Source: Heliopora coerulea
Lineage: Eukaryota; Cnidaria; Anthozoa; Scleralcyonacea; Helioporidae
Direction: 5' to 3'
Assembly (NCBI GenBank): GCA_030142905.1
Contig: JASJOG010000046.1
Location: forward strand, 1,520,501 to 1,584,500
DNA length: 64,000 bases
Part shown: positions 36,011 to 47,311 of the stretch, piece after piece
Numbering within the stretch: position 1 is the stretch's first letter
Layout: the number at the start of each line of letters is the position of its first letter
Notes under the pieces: model-generated
What the model was told of the DNA's origin: nothing
Databases searched by the model: none
Seen by the model: only the letters and a program-made list of their open reading frames with translations
Translations under genes and position numbers: made by a program

Positions 36011-37235
36011 TTAATAAGAGATAAAAGCGGCGTTGCAGACATTACAACAGGCACACGTACCGGTGCAATCGCCACTTTTTTTTAGTACTGAGCTTCGCAC
36101 GAATTGGACACCACGTTTGTACTTCATCTTTCTGGTTAGAACTTCTTTCTCCACTTGACCTGAAGCTCGAACGCAAGGTTTGAAGTGAATTTCTAGACCG
36201 ACTTTACAATGCTTTGTTGAGCGACCAAGAGATCGAGCTGCAATCTCGCGCAAGAATGTCGTAGCAAGCTTGGGTGAGAAGAAGTTTTCAGGAAGGCGTT
36301 CTTTCAGCCTTTGTTCCCAAGTTGGCGCCATGGAACATTTATCTGTGGCCATATAACGAGTGGTTTCCTTGATTCTTTTTTCTCCGTTTTCGTCGGTTTC
36401 CACGCTGGTCTCCACTGTTTTCATAAAGCCAATCGATTCTAAGTCCGCCTTTTCCAAAATCTTCTTAAGTTTCTCCGGAAGCAGCCTCAGTTTAGGGTCG
36501 AATACCCGAACCACATCGTTTTCGGATACAGATCCATCTTAAAATCGAACAGAAAAAGGTGAGCTAATGCTTCAAACTTAAACATGGTCACGAAAAGTAA
36601 GCCGGGCGCACGGATGGATATTCTCTTAAACGTCTTAACCGTGAATACTTTTCGGAGATCCTGTACTGATCGTCAGCGAGATACTCAAAACATATTGAAC
36701 CATGTATGAACTCATGCGACTCATGTGTACTACACCTCTACACTTTTAAAAACTTTACAGCTTGTTACAAGTTTTTTATTCCCCCAACAGGTAGGCTTTC
36801 AGGCTTCATGAAAATTGCAACAATAACGATAATAATATTTCATCAAGCTATACTACAAGCTTGTCTAGTTGTCTGCAACGTTGTAGCAACTTGTTACGTG
36901 GAAGAGCCATGCAAGCAACATCAGACTTGTCGGGGCACTTTGTAACAAACCCGAGGAAGTCGTCAATTTTGTTAGAAATTTCAAGCAACCCGTTCTAGAT
37001 TTGTGAGCGAGCAGGTTCGAAGGCATGTGAAGATATCTTGAGAGCGTTAGCTTCAATAAACCTGATACAACTGAGTCAGCCACAGGTTTGTCGCAACGTG
37101 CGCGTTTTTATGCGTATAGTCTGCCATGGCATGACTGGCGTGCGATCAGTTTGCAAGACTCGACAGGCAGACGTTACCTGCAAGCGAACATTCGACCACC
37201 AAAATTAGGATCGCGAGAGCACCAAGATACCTCAT
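36011..37235 (-). CDS. Small secreted cysteine-rich protein of unrecognised family (gene A)
   Basis: Two exons, 37178-37235 and 36011-36537, with GT-AG borders, joining to 194 aa. Exon 1 is almost exactly a signal peptide (MRYLGALAILILVVECSLA). The mature part begins DGSVSENDVVRVFDPKL and continues with a charged helical region, then ETDENGEKRIKETTRYMATDKC, a conserved block with CKVGLEIHFKPC, a run of basic residues ending KYKR (158-161), and a tail with C177-x3-C181-x-C183-C184-x2-C187. The mature chain has eight cysteines, so it is probably disulphide-bonded and extracellular. I do not recognise the family. Gene B at 59709-60803 has the same exon plan and phase 1 junction and the same blocks. 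The basic sites before the cysteine tail look like prohormone-convertase sites, which is inference. About 7 residues near the C-terminus resemble hepcidin-type cysteine spacing; that is weak. Confidence 0.8.
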
Positions 37236-37583
37236 GGTTATTACTGGTCACAAGCAAACCTCTTCTTCTCTACCTTGATTTCTTCTACTATACTTATTTT
37301 ACCAGCTTTCTCGGAGATGTCCAAGATGAAAACTATTTGTCTCTTACCTACATTCGTCTTATATGCTCTCACTATCGAGGTCAAATTCATTCATAACCAC
37401 AAAAACATGTGTGAAAGGAAGCTTGTGGTTTGTTCACTGTCCTGTTTTGAAGCAAATTAATTTGTCACGGAAACTAAGGATAAACGTAATTAAATCCCAA
37501 CGTCATATTCAATTTGCGGTATATCAACCCTTGCCAGAGGAGAACGAGTTTGAATATAGCACAGTATGAGATATGTTACCATG

Positions 37584-37881
37584 GGCGTAGAGTATGGGAG
37601 GCAAAGGAGTTTCAGCCCTCTCTGAAATAGCTTTAGTGGGGCTTAGCCCCTCTGAGATTTTGCATTTTGAAACGTGATTCACAAATGGTAGAGTTACAAG
37701 TACATAACCGTCAAAGTTTTATTATTTCTTCATATCAATAGTAACGATAATTCACCTGAAAAAATGAGCTAAATCCAACACCGTAATTTGAAATCTTAGC
37801 AACAAATCATTCACCAGTCGTGAATTCAGCCATTTCCGCTTTCGGTTTCAGCTCCCTCTGGGAATAGAAAAACTCTACGCC
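37584..37881. mobile_element. MITE with 'ggcgtagagt' terminal inverted repeats
   Basis: Left end ggcgtagagt (37584-37593) and right end actctacgcc (37872-37881) are perfect inverted 10-mers. The interior has 'ttagtggggcttagcccctctgag' and no coding capacity. It lies upstream of gene A exon 1. Confidence 0.55.
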
Positions 37882-38772
37882 TATATATGTTACGTTATCG
37901 AGTATCTTTTCTTTGATAGTTTAAATATACACTCGACTCCATTACCAATCATCAAAGAGACATCATGGGTTATACATGGTTGATAGTTATTTTAGAATCA
38001 GGTGGCCAAGTTGAAGGTCATGTACTGCAATGAGATTCTTTTGGTAAAGAACTAGCAACATGGCCACCATGACGTCAAGCGGAAACACTAAATACGTCAA
38101 CTTGTATTGCTGAGAAATAAATGTTATTACGTATTTGTTTTTTGATTAAGGTATGATTGAGCGGCACAAACAAGACATTTGAATAACGGGCGCGTAACTG
38201 CGCAACGGAAGTACGTATATTGTGGGCAGTTGCGCAAAGGAAATACGTCATCAAGGGGTAGATATCAATTGGGATTTCAATCCTGTTTCAACTCCTGTCA
38301 CTTGTAATCTAGATCTGTGACGAATTTTAATAAATTCAAATTCAAAAATTCAAATTCATTAAGGGTAGCTGTGCGAAGGAACTAGACTAATGTTGGGAAA
38401 AATGAGGAAACACGTGCAGATTTTGTATTTAGATGTGTACTAGAATGTTGTATGCGCCTGTTTGTATGACGGAAGCTAATATTTTAATGTTCGCTTACTT
38501 GCGGTTAGCGTTGCGCCCCGGTTGACAGGTCGTGTCTGGGAAATCAGTAGCTAGTTGTGGTGAAATTCTTTATTACCTCCAAAATGAAGAGTACACTCGA
38601 CTAAATTAAATTTCATTACACATTATATACATAACAACATACTTTACGTTCTACATAATATTTATATTTTAGTATTTTAATAATTATAATACTGATACCT
38701 AATAACTAGTTACATTTTATATTAATCATGTTCCAAGGGATCAAAAATCGAATTTGCAAACAATATAATATG

Positions 38773-38956
38773 TTAAGATGATAGATGAATGATCGTCAAG
38801 CCCTATACTCAGAAAAACGATTTCTGAGCCCCAGACGGGGATCGAACCCGCAACCTTCTGATGACCGGTAAGACGCTCTAACCATTGAGCTACCAAGACT
38901 CAGATGGCGAGCCAGTCTGAGCATAGGGTTTGACGATCATTCATCTATCATCTTAA
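38773..38956. mobile_element. Foldback element with a tRNA-like core
   Basis: Arms 38773-38812 and 38916-38956 are about 40-bp inverted repeats (ttaagatgatagatgaatgatcgtcaa.ccctat.ctcaga) with only a few mismatches. They enclose the tRNA-like sequence at 38826-38901. The element lies directly downstream of the LINE reading frame that ends at 38993, on the 3' side of that LINE. Confidence 0.7.
38826..38901 (-). tRNA. tRNA-like sequence, possibly a pseudogene (Thr-GGT if real)
   Basis: 76 nt on the minus strand. The A box (TAGCTCAATGGTTAGAG) and B box (GGGTTCGATCC) are intact. The acceptor arm (positions 3-9 with 68-74), D arm (GCTC/GAGC) and T arm (GCGGG/CCCGT) all pair, with several G-T wobbles. 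The anticodon stem has one mismatch, and the base before the anticodon is C, not the invariant T. By position the anticodon would be GGT. These defects and the surrounding inverted repeats favour a tRNA-derived element over a working tRNA gene. Confidence 0.45.
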
Positions 38957-38992
38957 GATATTTCCTACCTCTCATATATCTAATATACATAC

Positions 38993-40093
38993 TTAATATG
39001 ATATGTATTCAGCGCTTTCGAGTAAAAAATCCATATTTAGTAAATTTGTCTTATCTTCGAAAAATGTACAATCTCCTAAAAGTGCTTTAACGAAATTGAC
39101 GTCATCCAAATTATTAAAAACAACACTTATGGAGGTGGGCAGGTTATCTATGATCCAAGCCCACCAGTCTTCCCTCGCTCGTTCAGTTTCCTTGCAAAAT
39201 AGCAACGCGTGATAAACAGGATTTGTGAAACTGCAATCGCACGCGGGACAAATTCTTGTTAGGGTTCCATCGTTTCCAAGTCTATTATTCTTAATTGTTA
39301 AGGAGACACAAATTAATCGTACGACATCAATGATTTGTCTTGAATGCATCGAGGAGTAGTTCCAAACTTGGTACCACTTACTCACTTCAAGAACAGGAAG
39401 GGAAGCAAAATATAATTGCAAACCCGTTTTCTGATGAATTCTACTGATCCAGTCTTGTTGGTCCTTCTCGTGAGTTGCTCTTTTTGCTATTGTTTTCCAT
39501 CTGTTTTTGGAAGGAAAACTTTCATTTTTCAAGTAATCAACTATGAAACCGAGAAGGTCATACTCCCGTAAAACTTTAATGACATCTGGATTAAAACCTG
39601 TCATTTTTTTATTACTCCACTTCCATTTTACCAGCCGTCTGACAAGAAGTTTTTTATGCACAAGGCGTGAGTCGGAATTAATCATTCTGCCCAAAAGGTA
39701 TAATTTCTTCTTGTTAATCTCAGTTTCTATACTACTCAACCCTAAAAGGCCTCTCGCTGCCGAGCTAGATGTACCAGGTAGCAAGGATTGAACAGTTCTG
39801 CTGAATACATTTTGAACTTTTTCTAGTTCTCTAATGTGTTGCTTGTTCAAATACAACAACTCGCAGCCGTATAACATATAAGGTAAAGCAATGCTTTTCC
39901 ACAATTGTGCGGAAATTTTAGGATTTAGAGCACTTGAGCGGCAATCCAATCTAGCCATCCTGGAGATAGCCTCAAAGCCTTTCTGCACAAAATTTTGTAC
40001 TGATAATTTACAGTTAATATCAGAATGCCAGACTTTCCCCAAATTTTTCCAGACTTCCGTCTCTTGAAGAGAAACGTTGCCAAGTTTCCACAT
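38993..40093 (-). pseudogene. 5'-truncated non-LTR retrotransposon, C-terminal part of ORF2
   Basis: An open frame of 366 codons that matches the region after the reverse transcriptase fingers and palm: NLGKVWHSD, LWKSIALPYMLYGCELL, RELEKVQNVFSRTVQSLLPG, then a C-terminal zinc-knuckle-like CPACDCSF...HALLFC (about 280-305). No YADD box or endonuclease domain is found upstream, so the copy is 5'-truncated near 40100, as is usual for LINEs. The frame is uninterrupted, which suggests a fairly recent insertion. Clade is uncertain (L2/CR1/Jockey group). Confidence 0.75.
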
Positions 40094-40629
40094 TCGTGCA
40101 GGTGTGCCACTTCTACTCCTATCTCTTCCTCTCTATCTTGTTGTGGGTGTGAGCGAGCTGAGTGACTCAAACTACGAGAGACTGAATACCCGCGAAAAGA
40201 AAACAACTTATATGTTCGACGGCAAATTCTTCGCTAATGACGCTTGGGCTCATAGACACAAACCTGTTACTTAAAATATTAACGTAAGTTGGTAATTACG
40301 CAGACAAACCAAACCGCAATAACGTTCATAAAAACGTCCTGGTAACTCAGTGTTGTCAAGAGGTATCGGTTCATCAATATTTGTTCAAGAGGCATGAATT
40401 TTTGGCTAAAACTATCAACGAAAATTGGTATGATAGACTGGTGTATATGTTCTTCAAAACCGGATTACGTCATAGAAATCTCCCGGCTGCACGGTCTTGC
40501 CAAAAGGTGTACCTTTTATGACCTGATAACTAACTGGAACCTGACCATTCGAGAAACCTAAGGCGGACATGACTACTCCCAATCCCATCATTGCCAACAA
40601 TTTACGAATCAAAACCTCTATTATTTACA

Positions 40630-41090
40630 ATAGACACTGGTCATAAATACAAGTCTATGTGCTATTTACTGTATAAATACAGGTCTATATACAATTTATT
40701 TTATATTATATTTTGTTCCAGTTTGGCTTCATAATGAAGAAGAATCTCAAAGAAGCGTAGCCTCAAAATTGTCGCACAGGCTAACAATGAGCAACCGCTT
40801 AATATGACCAGACAGGAGGCTCTTGGCACAAACTCCCTCAGCATTCTCATGTTCAATGCCTTTTCCTTCATTGTCTGCTCATGGTTGTAGGCCCTTCACT
40901 TCCTCTAACATTCCCGGCTAACAAATGAATACACGTCTATGCGCTATTCATAAACAAAGGTCAAAATACTAATTTTTTACATTATTTCATTCCAGTTCGC
41001 CTTCATAATGTAGAGGAACTTCAACGAAGCGTAGCCTCATAATGTTGCACAGCCCAAGAATGAGCAGCCGCTTAATGAATCACCATTACC
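40630..41090. repeat. Diverged tandem duplication of about 300 bp
   Basis: Units at about 40630-40800 and 40925-41090 share 'tacaagtctatg.gctatt', 'ttccagtt.gccttcataatg', 'gaagcgtagcctca' and 'atgagca.ccgcttaat'. No coding capacity is seen. Confidence 0.65.
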
Positions 41091-41514
41091 ACTGGTGCTC
41101 TGCCAGATCGTCTAACACTCCCGGCTATTCTGGGTCTCCCCCGTAGACACCTTTCCTGTGCAATCTTCCTTTTGTTACATCCTTTATTAACTCTCCTGTT
41201 CTCAAACAATAATTAATCTATTTCTTCTTTCTTTTGACTCTAAATTTAGGCATTGACCTTGGTTTTCCTTTTTGGGTTCATATTCTATCAGTGTAAATTC
41301 AATCTTTGATCTTGGTTCTCCTGTATTTGAGCTCATATTTTATCAGTGGTAATTCTCTCATTGTTACTGATCTTTTTCATCATTCGCCATAACCACATCC
41401 CCAATGCTTCCAGTCGTTCTCATCAATACAGCACCACACTCTACACTATGGTCTACGTAATCCTCCTTTCCAGTTCCTTTTTCATAATTACTTCATTTCG
41501 CTAAAATGACAACA

Positions 41515-41578
41515 CGAAAGATAACTTCAATAACAAAAGATAACTTCAATAACAAGAGATAACTTCAATAACAAGGTT
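41515..41578. repeat. Tandem repeat, 19-20 bp unit, three copies
   Basis: Three copies of 'aagataacttcaataacaa' (with g/a changes) in a row. Confidence 0.9.
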
Positions 41579-41669
41579 ACTATTTCTTTTATTTGATATT
41601 TGACATTCCTTTAACACACCTCAAATCACTCCAACTATGAATAACGTTGTTTCTTTTCTTTTCTTTTAT

Positions 41670-42110
41670 AATACGCCATGAAAGTCACGTTGCAGATTTT
41701 ACAACAGACACACGTCCCAATACAAATTGGATCCTTCAGACACAGCCTCCCCATAGCGCACTTGTACATTTCTTTTGAACTGGGACGAATTCTCCCCTGT
41801 TCATGTGAAACTCGAACACAAGGACTGCAGTGAATTTCCAGACCGACTTTAGTGTTAGAGTTGCAATAATCTCATGCAAGAATGTCCTAGCAAGCTTAGG
41901 CCAGAATTTTTGCAAGAAGACGTTTCAGCCTTGATTCCCAACTTTCCGCGTGTGCGCCAGGGAACATTTATCTGAGACTATATAACGGGTGGTTTTCTCA
42001 ATTCTCATCTCCCGTTTTCGTCTGTTTCGATGCTGTTCTTCACTGTATTCATGAAACCAATCGAGTCTTCTTTTTCCAAAACCCTCTTCAGTTTTCCCCG
42101 TTAAATAACT
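41670..42110 (-). pseudogene. Decayed copy of the secreted cysteine-rich family
   Basis: Read in shifting frames on the minus strand it matches gene A: KRVLEKEDSIGFMNTV, SIETDENG, TTRYIVSDKCSLA, VGLEIHCSPCVRVSHEQG and a C-terminal CIGTCVCCKICNVTF. At least three frame changes and several stops break it, and no signal-peptide exon was found upstream. It has the same orientation as gene A, about 4.5 kb away. The cysteine tail is better conserved than the middle. Confidence 0.75.
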
Positions 42111-43644
42111 TACACGAAAAGGCGATAACCGATTACTTCCAAGATGCATACCCTTCTTCTGATAATAAATGCTGAAGAGATGAAGGCTTGAGCTCTCAAA
42201 GAAAAAGCGATTTGGAATTGAACAATATTGGAAAATGTTCCTCGTTGTAAGCCCTTGCGCCAAAAAGTTTAACTTTTGGGTCGTGTCAGGGTCTAAACTT
42301 TAGACTTAGCCACAGAAAACCTCTTCTGTAGGCGCGCCGCTGGCGTTACGTATACTGCCATTCACTCAAAATTCTGTTTAGCTGCCTTCTAAGCCCAAGT
42401 GGGGTTTAAGGCGCCGATAGAGTAAATTTTGGATCATAAGAATTCTATGCTTTGTCAGTCCTGGTGGTGGACATCGCAGTTAGCAACCGAAACAGCAGTC
42501 TTTTCAATTCCATGATGGTTTCAACGACTTTGAGGACGGTTTCATTTTCTTCTTGTTTTAACATCTTAATGTCTGTATGCTCCCTTGCACGAACTGTTTG
42601 CGCCATTAAGCACTTCTTGCATGCTTGAAATTGTGTTCGTATAAACTGCAATCAGGGAATTAACTACAAGTTCCCACCTACCGTGCTACATACAAAAACT
42701 TTTTTTTTCACTTTATCTCCTTTGTCTGTCTCCCATGCCGATAAAAATATCAGTCAGTACAAACAAAACGTAAAACATCGTAAGAACAGGATTCAGATTA
42801 AAAAATCATGACTAAGTCAAAGTTCACATTCTCAGTTTTTTCACTGCTTGCTTAACTTTGGCACTCCAGACCAAGCTAAAGGTTTAGCTCTAATAATTAA
42901 ACTTCCCGGATTGTTTATCAACAGCGTGCACTGGATGATAGTAATAAAATTCATAAGTTCTTGGTAGTTGGTAACTCATAAAATCCTACGGAAGTGCAAA
43001 AGGATGTTTCTCAGTTAACATGAATGTTATCTCAAAAAGAACAGATAATAAATAAAGTAGATGCCAAGTCTTGAAGCGGCAATTTTGTTAATACCAAAGC
43101 ATACTTTTCAACATTATTAAACACAAAGAGTCCGTTCATGTTGTCGGAGACTGAGAGCTTCGTTAGTTCTTAACGATATTGTTGATTGCAAATTGATACG
43201 ACACATGAGTCTGATTCGTATAAAATGAGCTAATGTAACACTGGGTGTGACGAGAACAAAGTGAGAGATCGTGCGAAGTTATGTGAAGTGGGTTGCGATT
43301 TTCATAAAACGTTTTAAGAACTTGTGACTTATTGGAAAGACCAGTACAGTGAGGAAGTGCTATTCCCAATAATGTACACCCCCCTTTGCTTAGATGAGTG
43401 GAGAAATACACATAAAGCAATTTCAACGGATAAATTGTGCTTGATCTTTTCGGAACACTCTCTGATGACGTTTGCAGTTGGCAGTCGAAAAGTATGTTTT
43501 CAGGTTGCAATGGAGATTTCAGCCATTTTTGGCTCACATTATCTTTTTATTCCTTTTATCTTTTTATTCCTTTTTATGAACTATTTCTCATAATTACTTA
43601 TTTCCAGGACGTCCGAAATTGCGCTCAATATAACGGCGAGAGAT

Positions 43645-44110
43645 CAGTAAATGTTACTGATGATGATCAAAACAACAACTGCTGAAACGACCTTTCCCTC
43701 CTGCCGATATATTCAAATACGTTTTGCAGTTTCCGTGTCCCATTCTTGTACCGGTGGTAAGTCGTGCTATTATCCATTTTTTAACAGATCATAAGAACTG
43801 TCAGGGTACTGAAAAAAATAAAAGCAAAATGAACAATGTCAATGCTATAATCTTTAAGTTCATCACTAGATATTTTTGCAAATGGAACCTGGCGATACTC
43901 GATGTATGTATGTCCGTGGTGGACGCGTTGACTTTGCACATGTATTTGTGTTATTTGAGGATAATGCGAGATGAGAGAGTTGTAAGTCTCAAATTTTATA
44001 AGTAGTACAACGATGCTCGTCTTAAATTCTATCGATTAGGTTAAGTCGTGAGTCGTCCAGAAATCTTTAAAGTTCAGTAAATATGTTACAGGAGTTATGA
44101 AGAGAAAAGG
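43645..44110. repeat. Diverged duplicated block (copy 1; partner 55425-55790)
   Basis: The two blocks share 'gatcaaaacaacaactgctgaaacga', 'gtgtcccattct.gtaccg', 'taacagatcat.agaactgtcag', 'acgatgctcgtctt' and 'agttatgaagagaaaagga' in the same order and orientation. They have no coding capacity. This and the 14-kb-spaced duplication suggest repeated copying of this neighbourhood. Confidence 0.7.
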
Positions 44111-44569
44111 AGTAAAATAAAGTAGGTACGCTTGGGTGTACGTTTGCCTACTCTCTAGCCTCTGTTATAGAATAGTCAGAAAGATGCTAAATCTTAGAAA
44201 TGGATATCTAATTGAAAACTTGGGTCACCATCTAACTGATGTGAAATACAGTAGTCTCCCAATATCTCTCGATACTTATATAGACATAGCTTATCTCGAT
44301 ACTCCAGCTATCTCGATCAAAGATTCGTTTCCCCTGGATTTGCCTAACTGTTTATCAGTAATTACTATGGTTTATCTCGAACTCGTTTATCTCGATAACT
44401 TCGCTATCTCGATCAATTTTGGATTCCCTTGACCTAATTTTACCCTTTTCATCTCGATGCAGTGTTGAAAACGGCTGTTTGAAATAGTGAACCAACGACA
44501 GTAAGATCACAATTTTTTATTTAAATCGTTTTTTATTACAACTGGCATCTTAGCGTTGCAATTCATAGG

Positions 44570-44907
44570 TCATTCCATAACTTCCTTTTTCAAAATTTCA
44601 ATGAGCTTGGCACTGCCACAAAATCGCAGAGTACAGAGAACTTACATTCTCTCTCCATCGCCCAAATTGACAGCTTTTTCTTTCACTATAGCCACACATG
44701 AGCTGTCTCGATCGGCTCTCAGAAAGTAAAAGATAGTCTTCGCAAAACGTCTGTTTTTTCCCTTCTTCAAATGTCCAACAATCTGGTTAGCTTGTTTGCG
44801 AACACAAACGGCATATTTGTCGACAATATTTTCTGGTTCAGGAACTTCCTGAAGCTCTTCATAAAGCTTTTCATAAAGCAGGAAGTTCTTGTCCCAAGGC
44901 ACAAAAA
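44570..44907 (-). pseudogene. Captured last exon of a HIRAN-like gene, reversed inside the Tigger
   Basis: The minus-strand frame reads VPWDKNFLLYEKLYEEL, then EPENIVDKYAVCVRKQ, NQIVGHLKKGKNRRF and a C-terminal LRFCGSAKLIEILKKEVME. Surface features (E-P-x-N-x-x-D-x-x-AV, then VGHL) match HIRAN-domain proteins. One stop (TAA at 44642-44644) interrupts an otherwise open frame to TGA at 44570. A good 3' splice site (cttgttttcag) precedes it at 44908, and an AATAAA lies just downstream near 44532, so it looks like a genomic last exon with 3' UTR and not a retrocopy. Family call is moderate; a small HIRAN-like gene family is my best reading. Confidence 0.5.
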
Positions 44908-44929
44908 CTGAAAACAAGCAAACATGAGA

Positions 44930-46240
44930 ATTTGGACCAAGCTTTGTTCGAGTGGTTCCTCGCTGCACGAAGTCAAGACGTACCTATTAATGGACCCATC
45001 CTGAAGGCAAAAGCAGTGACTGATGTTAAGGAACTAGAGAAGGCTTTGTTGATCGTTGGAAGAAGCGGCATAACATAAAGTTTAAAACAATTTCTGGAGA
45101 ATCAAATTCTTGTACTGCTGACATGACAGCAGGATGGGAACAGACAACCCTGCCAACTATACTCTCTTAACTATGAACTTAAAGATATTTACAATGCCGA
45201 TGAATTTGGTCTATTTTTCAAAGCTTTACCACATAAATCCCTACACTTGAAGTCTGAAAAGTGTACTGGTGAAAAGTACAGCAAAGTAAGCTTAACTGGC
45301 TTGGCAGCTGCCAATACAGAAGGTGACAAACTGCAAATGTTTGTTATTGGGAAGTCTGCCAAGCCTCGATGCTTTTGTGGGGTTAGAACCTTACCATGCA
45401 GATACCGCTCTCAATCGAAAAGCTGGATGGATAGTATGATTTTTGAAGAAGGGGTTCGTGAGCTAGACAGAAAGTTTGAGCTAGAAGAAAGAAAAATTTG
45501 CACTTATAGTTGACAACTGCCCGGCACACCCACAAATCCAAAATCTGAAGGCAATTAACTTGATTTTCCATGCCTTGATCCAGCCCATGGATCAAGGCAT
45601 GATAAGGTCAACAAAAGCTCATTATAGAGCAATGACAGTCCAGAAATTTACTGAAGCAATTGATGCAAAGAAACCTCTGCCAAACATAACGATCTTGGAT
45701 GCGATGAATTTGCTGGTTGCAGCCTGGGATCGAGTTTCTAAAGAAACAGTACAAAACTGTTTCAGGAAAGCTGGCCTTTCGCAATAAACCCAAGAATCAG
45801 CAATAAATGATGATGATGATCCTTTCAAAGTTTTGTTGGAGGAAATAGGTAACTTAAGAGAAAGGGATCCTGATCTTGTGCAAAATGGTGTCACTGCTGA
45901 TGACGTTTTAGCAGCCCATAGTGAAGTTATCACTTCTGACAATTTGCCACCAAATGACCAACAAATTTTGAACGAATTTAAGCAAATCCCTTCGACACTG
46001 ATGAAGAAGATGAAGAAGAGGGCGAAATTCAAATTGAAGAAGAGCCCCCCAAACGACCTCCCAAAGTGCTGTCAGAAATGCAGCAAGCGTGTTGCTTACA
46101 TCAAGTTTGTTTTTGGAGAATGAGGAAGATGCGCAATGGCTCAGACGACGAGCGTTAGAAGTATCTAATTTTATGGAAAAACAGTTTGCGGCGGTAAAAC
46201 GCCTGCAAGACATTTCGGACTATTTTAATCACTACGGTAT
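44930..46240 (+). pseudogene. Tigger/pogo transposase (DDE_1), N-terminally truncated and frameshifted
   Basis: The frame begins NLDQALFEWFLAARSQDVPINGPIL (CENP-B-type DNA-binding, second half). FVDRWKKRHNI, TLPTILS and IYNADEFGLFFKALP follow (first catalytic D), then SKVSLTGLAAANTEG, IVDNCPAHP (second D) and IQPMDQGMIR (third D). Several frame changes, for example near 45040, 45180 and 45510, and stops break it into pieces at 45247-45513, 45560-45787 and 45833-46123. The first half of the DNA-binding region is absent. It cannot make a working transposase. Confidence 0.88.
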
Positions 46241-46624
46241 TTGAACAGGATCAGGGGTTCTAACTCGCTTCTGATTTTTTTCTGTAAAAAGTTGTTTAGT
46301 TTGAAAATGGTTTAAACGAAACACAGATTTTGTACCATCTAAATAACGTAAACTAAATTGAAACAAATAATAAATGTTATAGCTGGTTAAATACTTTAGT
46401 TTTTGTTAATTTTAACATCGAAAATCAAAAATTTTTTGGGTACCCCGATATATGTCGAACTCCCGCTATCTCGATATTGTTTTCGTTTCCCTTGAGAGAT
46501 TGACATATCGGGAGACTACTGTAGCCCTAAAAATATAGACGCCAGCACCATCACCATCAACATTTACAGATCTTGATTACTGGGGATAATGTAAATTAAA
46601 CAAGTACATTAGTACATTTTAACG

Positions 46625-46801
46625 TATCCGTGAAATCCAAAGTCGCATCAAAGGACGTGGAACCAAGTATTGCAAAATTGGATTGGAAATACACCTGAAT
46701 CGATGCCACAGAAATACCACGGTTGCAAGCCGCCGCGCAAAACGAAGGGCTGGATGTATTTGGTGTTTATTGTGCTGGAGCAGCAAAATTGTATATTAGA
46801 C
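46625..46801 (+). pseudogene. 3' fragment of secreted family gene, copy of gene B
   Basis: The last 58 codons remain open: IREIQSRIKGRGTKYCKIG, NRCHRNTTVASRRAKRRAG, then a tail with CIWCLLC and the stop TAG. No upstream half or signal-peptide exon is present because the duplicated segment starts inside exon 2. Compared with gene B, the dibasic site is RRAKR in place of RREKR and the tail has C-x2-C-x2-C as in B. Confidence 0.85.
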
Positions 46802-47311
46802 TGCTAAGCTAAATGAACTGCAGGACAACTTGCAGGACCAAGGAAAATTCAAGCATTTAATTTAATACAGCAGGATTTTAGCCAAATAATTCGTTCAGTT
46901 AATGTTTGATTTAACGTCATAAAAATCTTTCATTACAAATAATCATATAAATTTTTTTGTTCCCTTTAATACGATTTAAACAGCTTGTCCTTACAATTAT
47001 CTAAAGTGACATGTGATTACAAAGTTATTTTGTTTCATGTGCGATTAAACCAAGGGCGGATTTAACGTACGTCAAACCCGTCATATGACTAAGGTAAAAT
47101 TTCTCAAACAAACGGGACAAATAAGCCCCAAGTCTCATCCCTTAGTCGTGGTTTCAAAACTCAAGACTCAACAGCTTCATATTGTTTCGCCAGCCGCCAA
47201 ACTCTGCCTTCGCTTAGGCATTATACATTTAGTCATTTTTCGAACCAATCTGCTCTAGAAACCTCAAATCTTCACCGATTGTGCGTATAATTCGCTGAGG
47301 AAATAAAGTTA

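Larger units (their letters stand above)
44249..46521 (+). mobile_element. Tigger/pogo-type DNA transposon, 2273 bp
   Basis: Terminal inverted repeats start cagtagtctcccaatat (44249) and end in the inverse, atatcgggagactactg (46521), and a TA sits on each side, the pogo/Tigger target site. Subterminal regions are rich in 'tatctcgat' units. A decayed DDE transposase lies on the plus strand from about 44930, and the region where the DNA-binding N-terminus should be is occupied by a reversed HIRAN-like gene piece (44570-44907). Confidence 0.9.
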
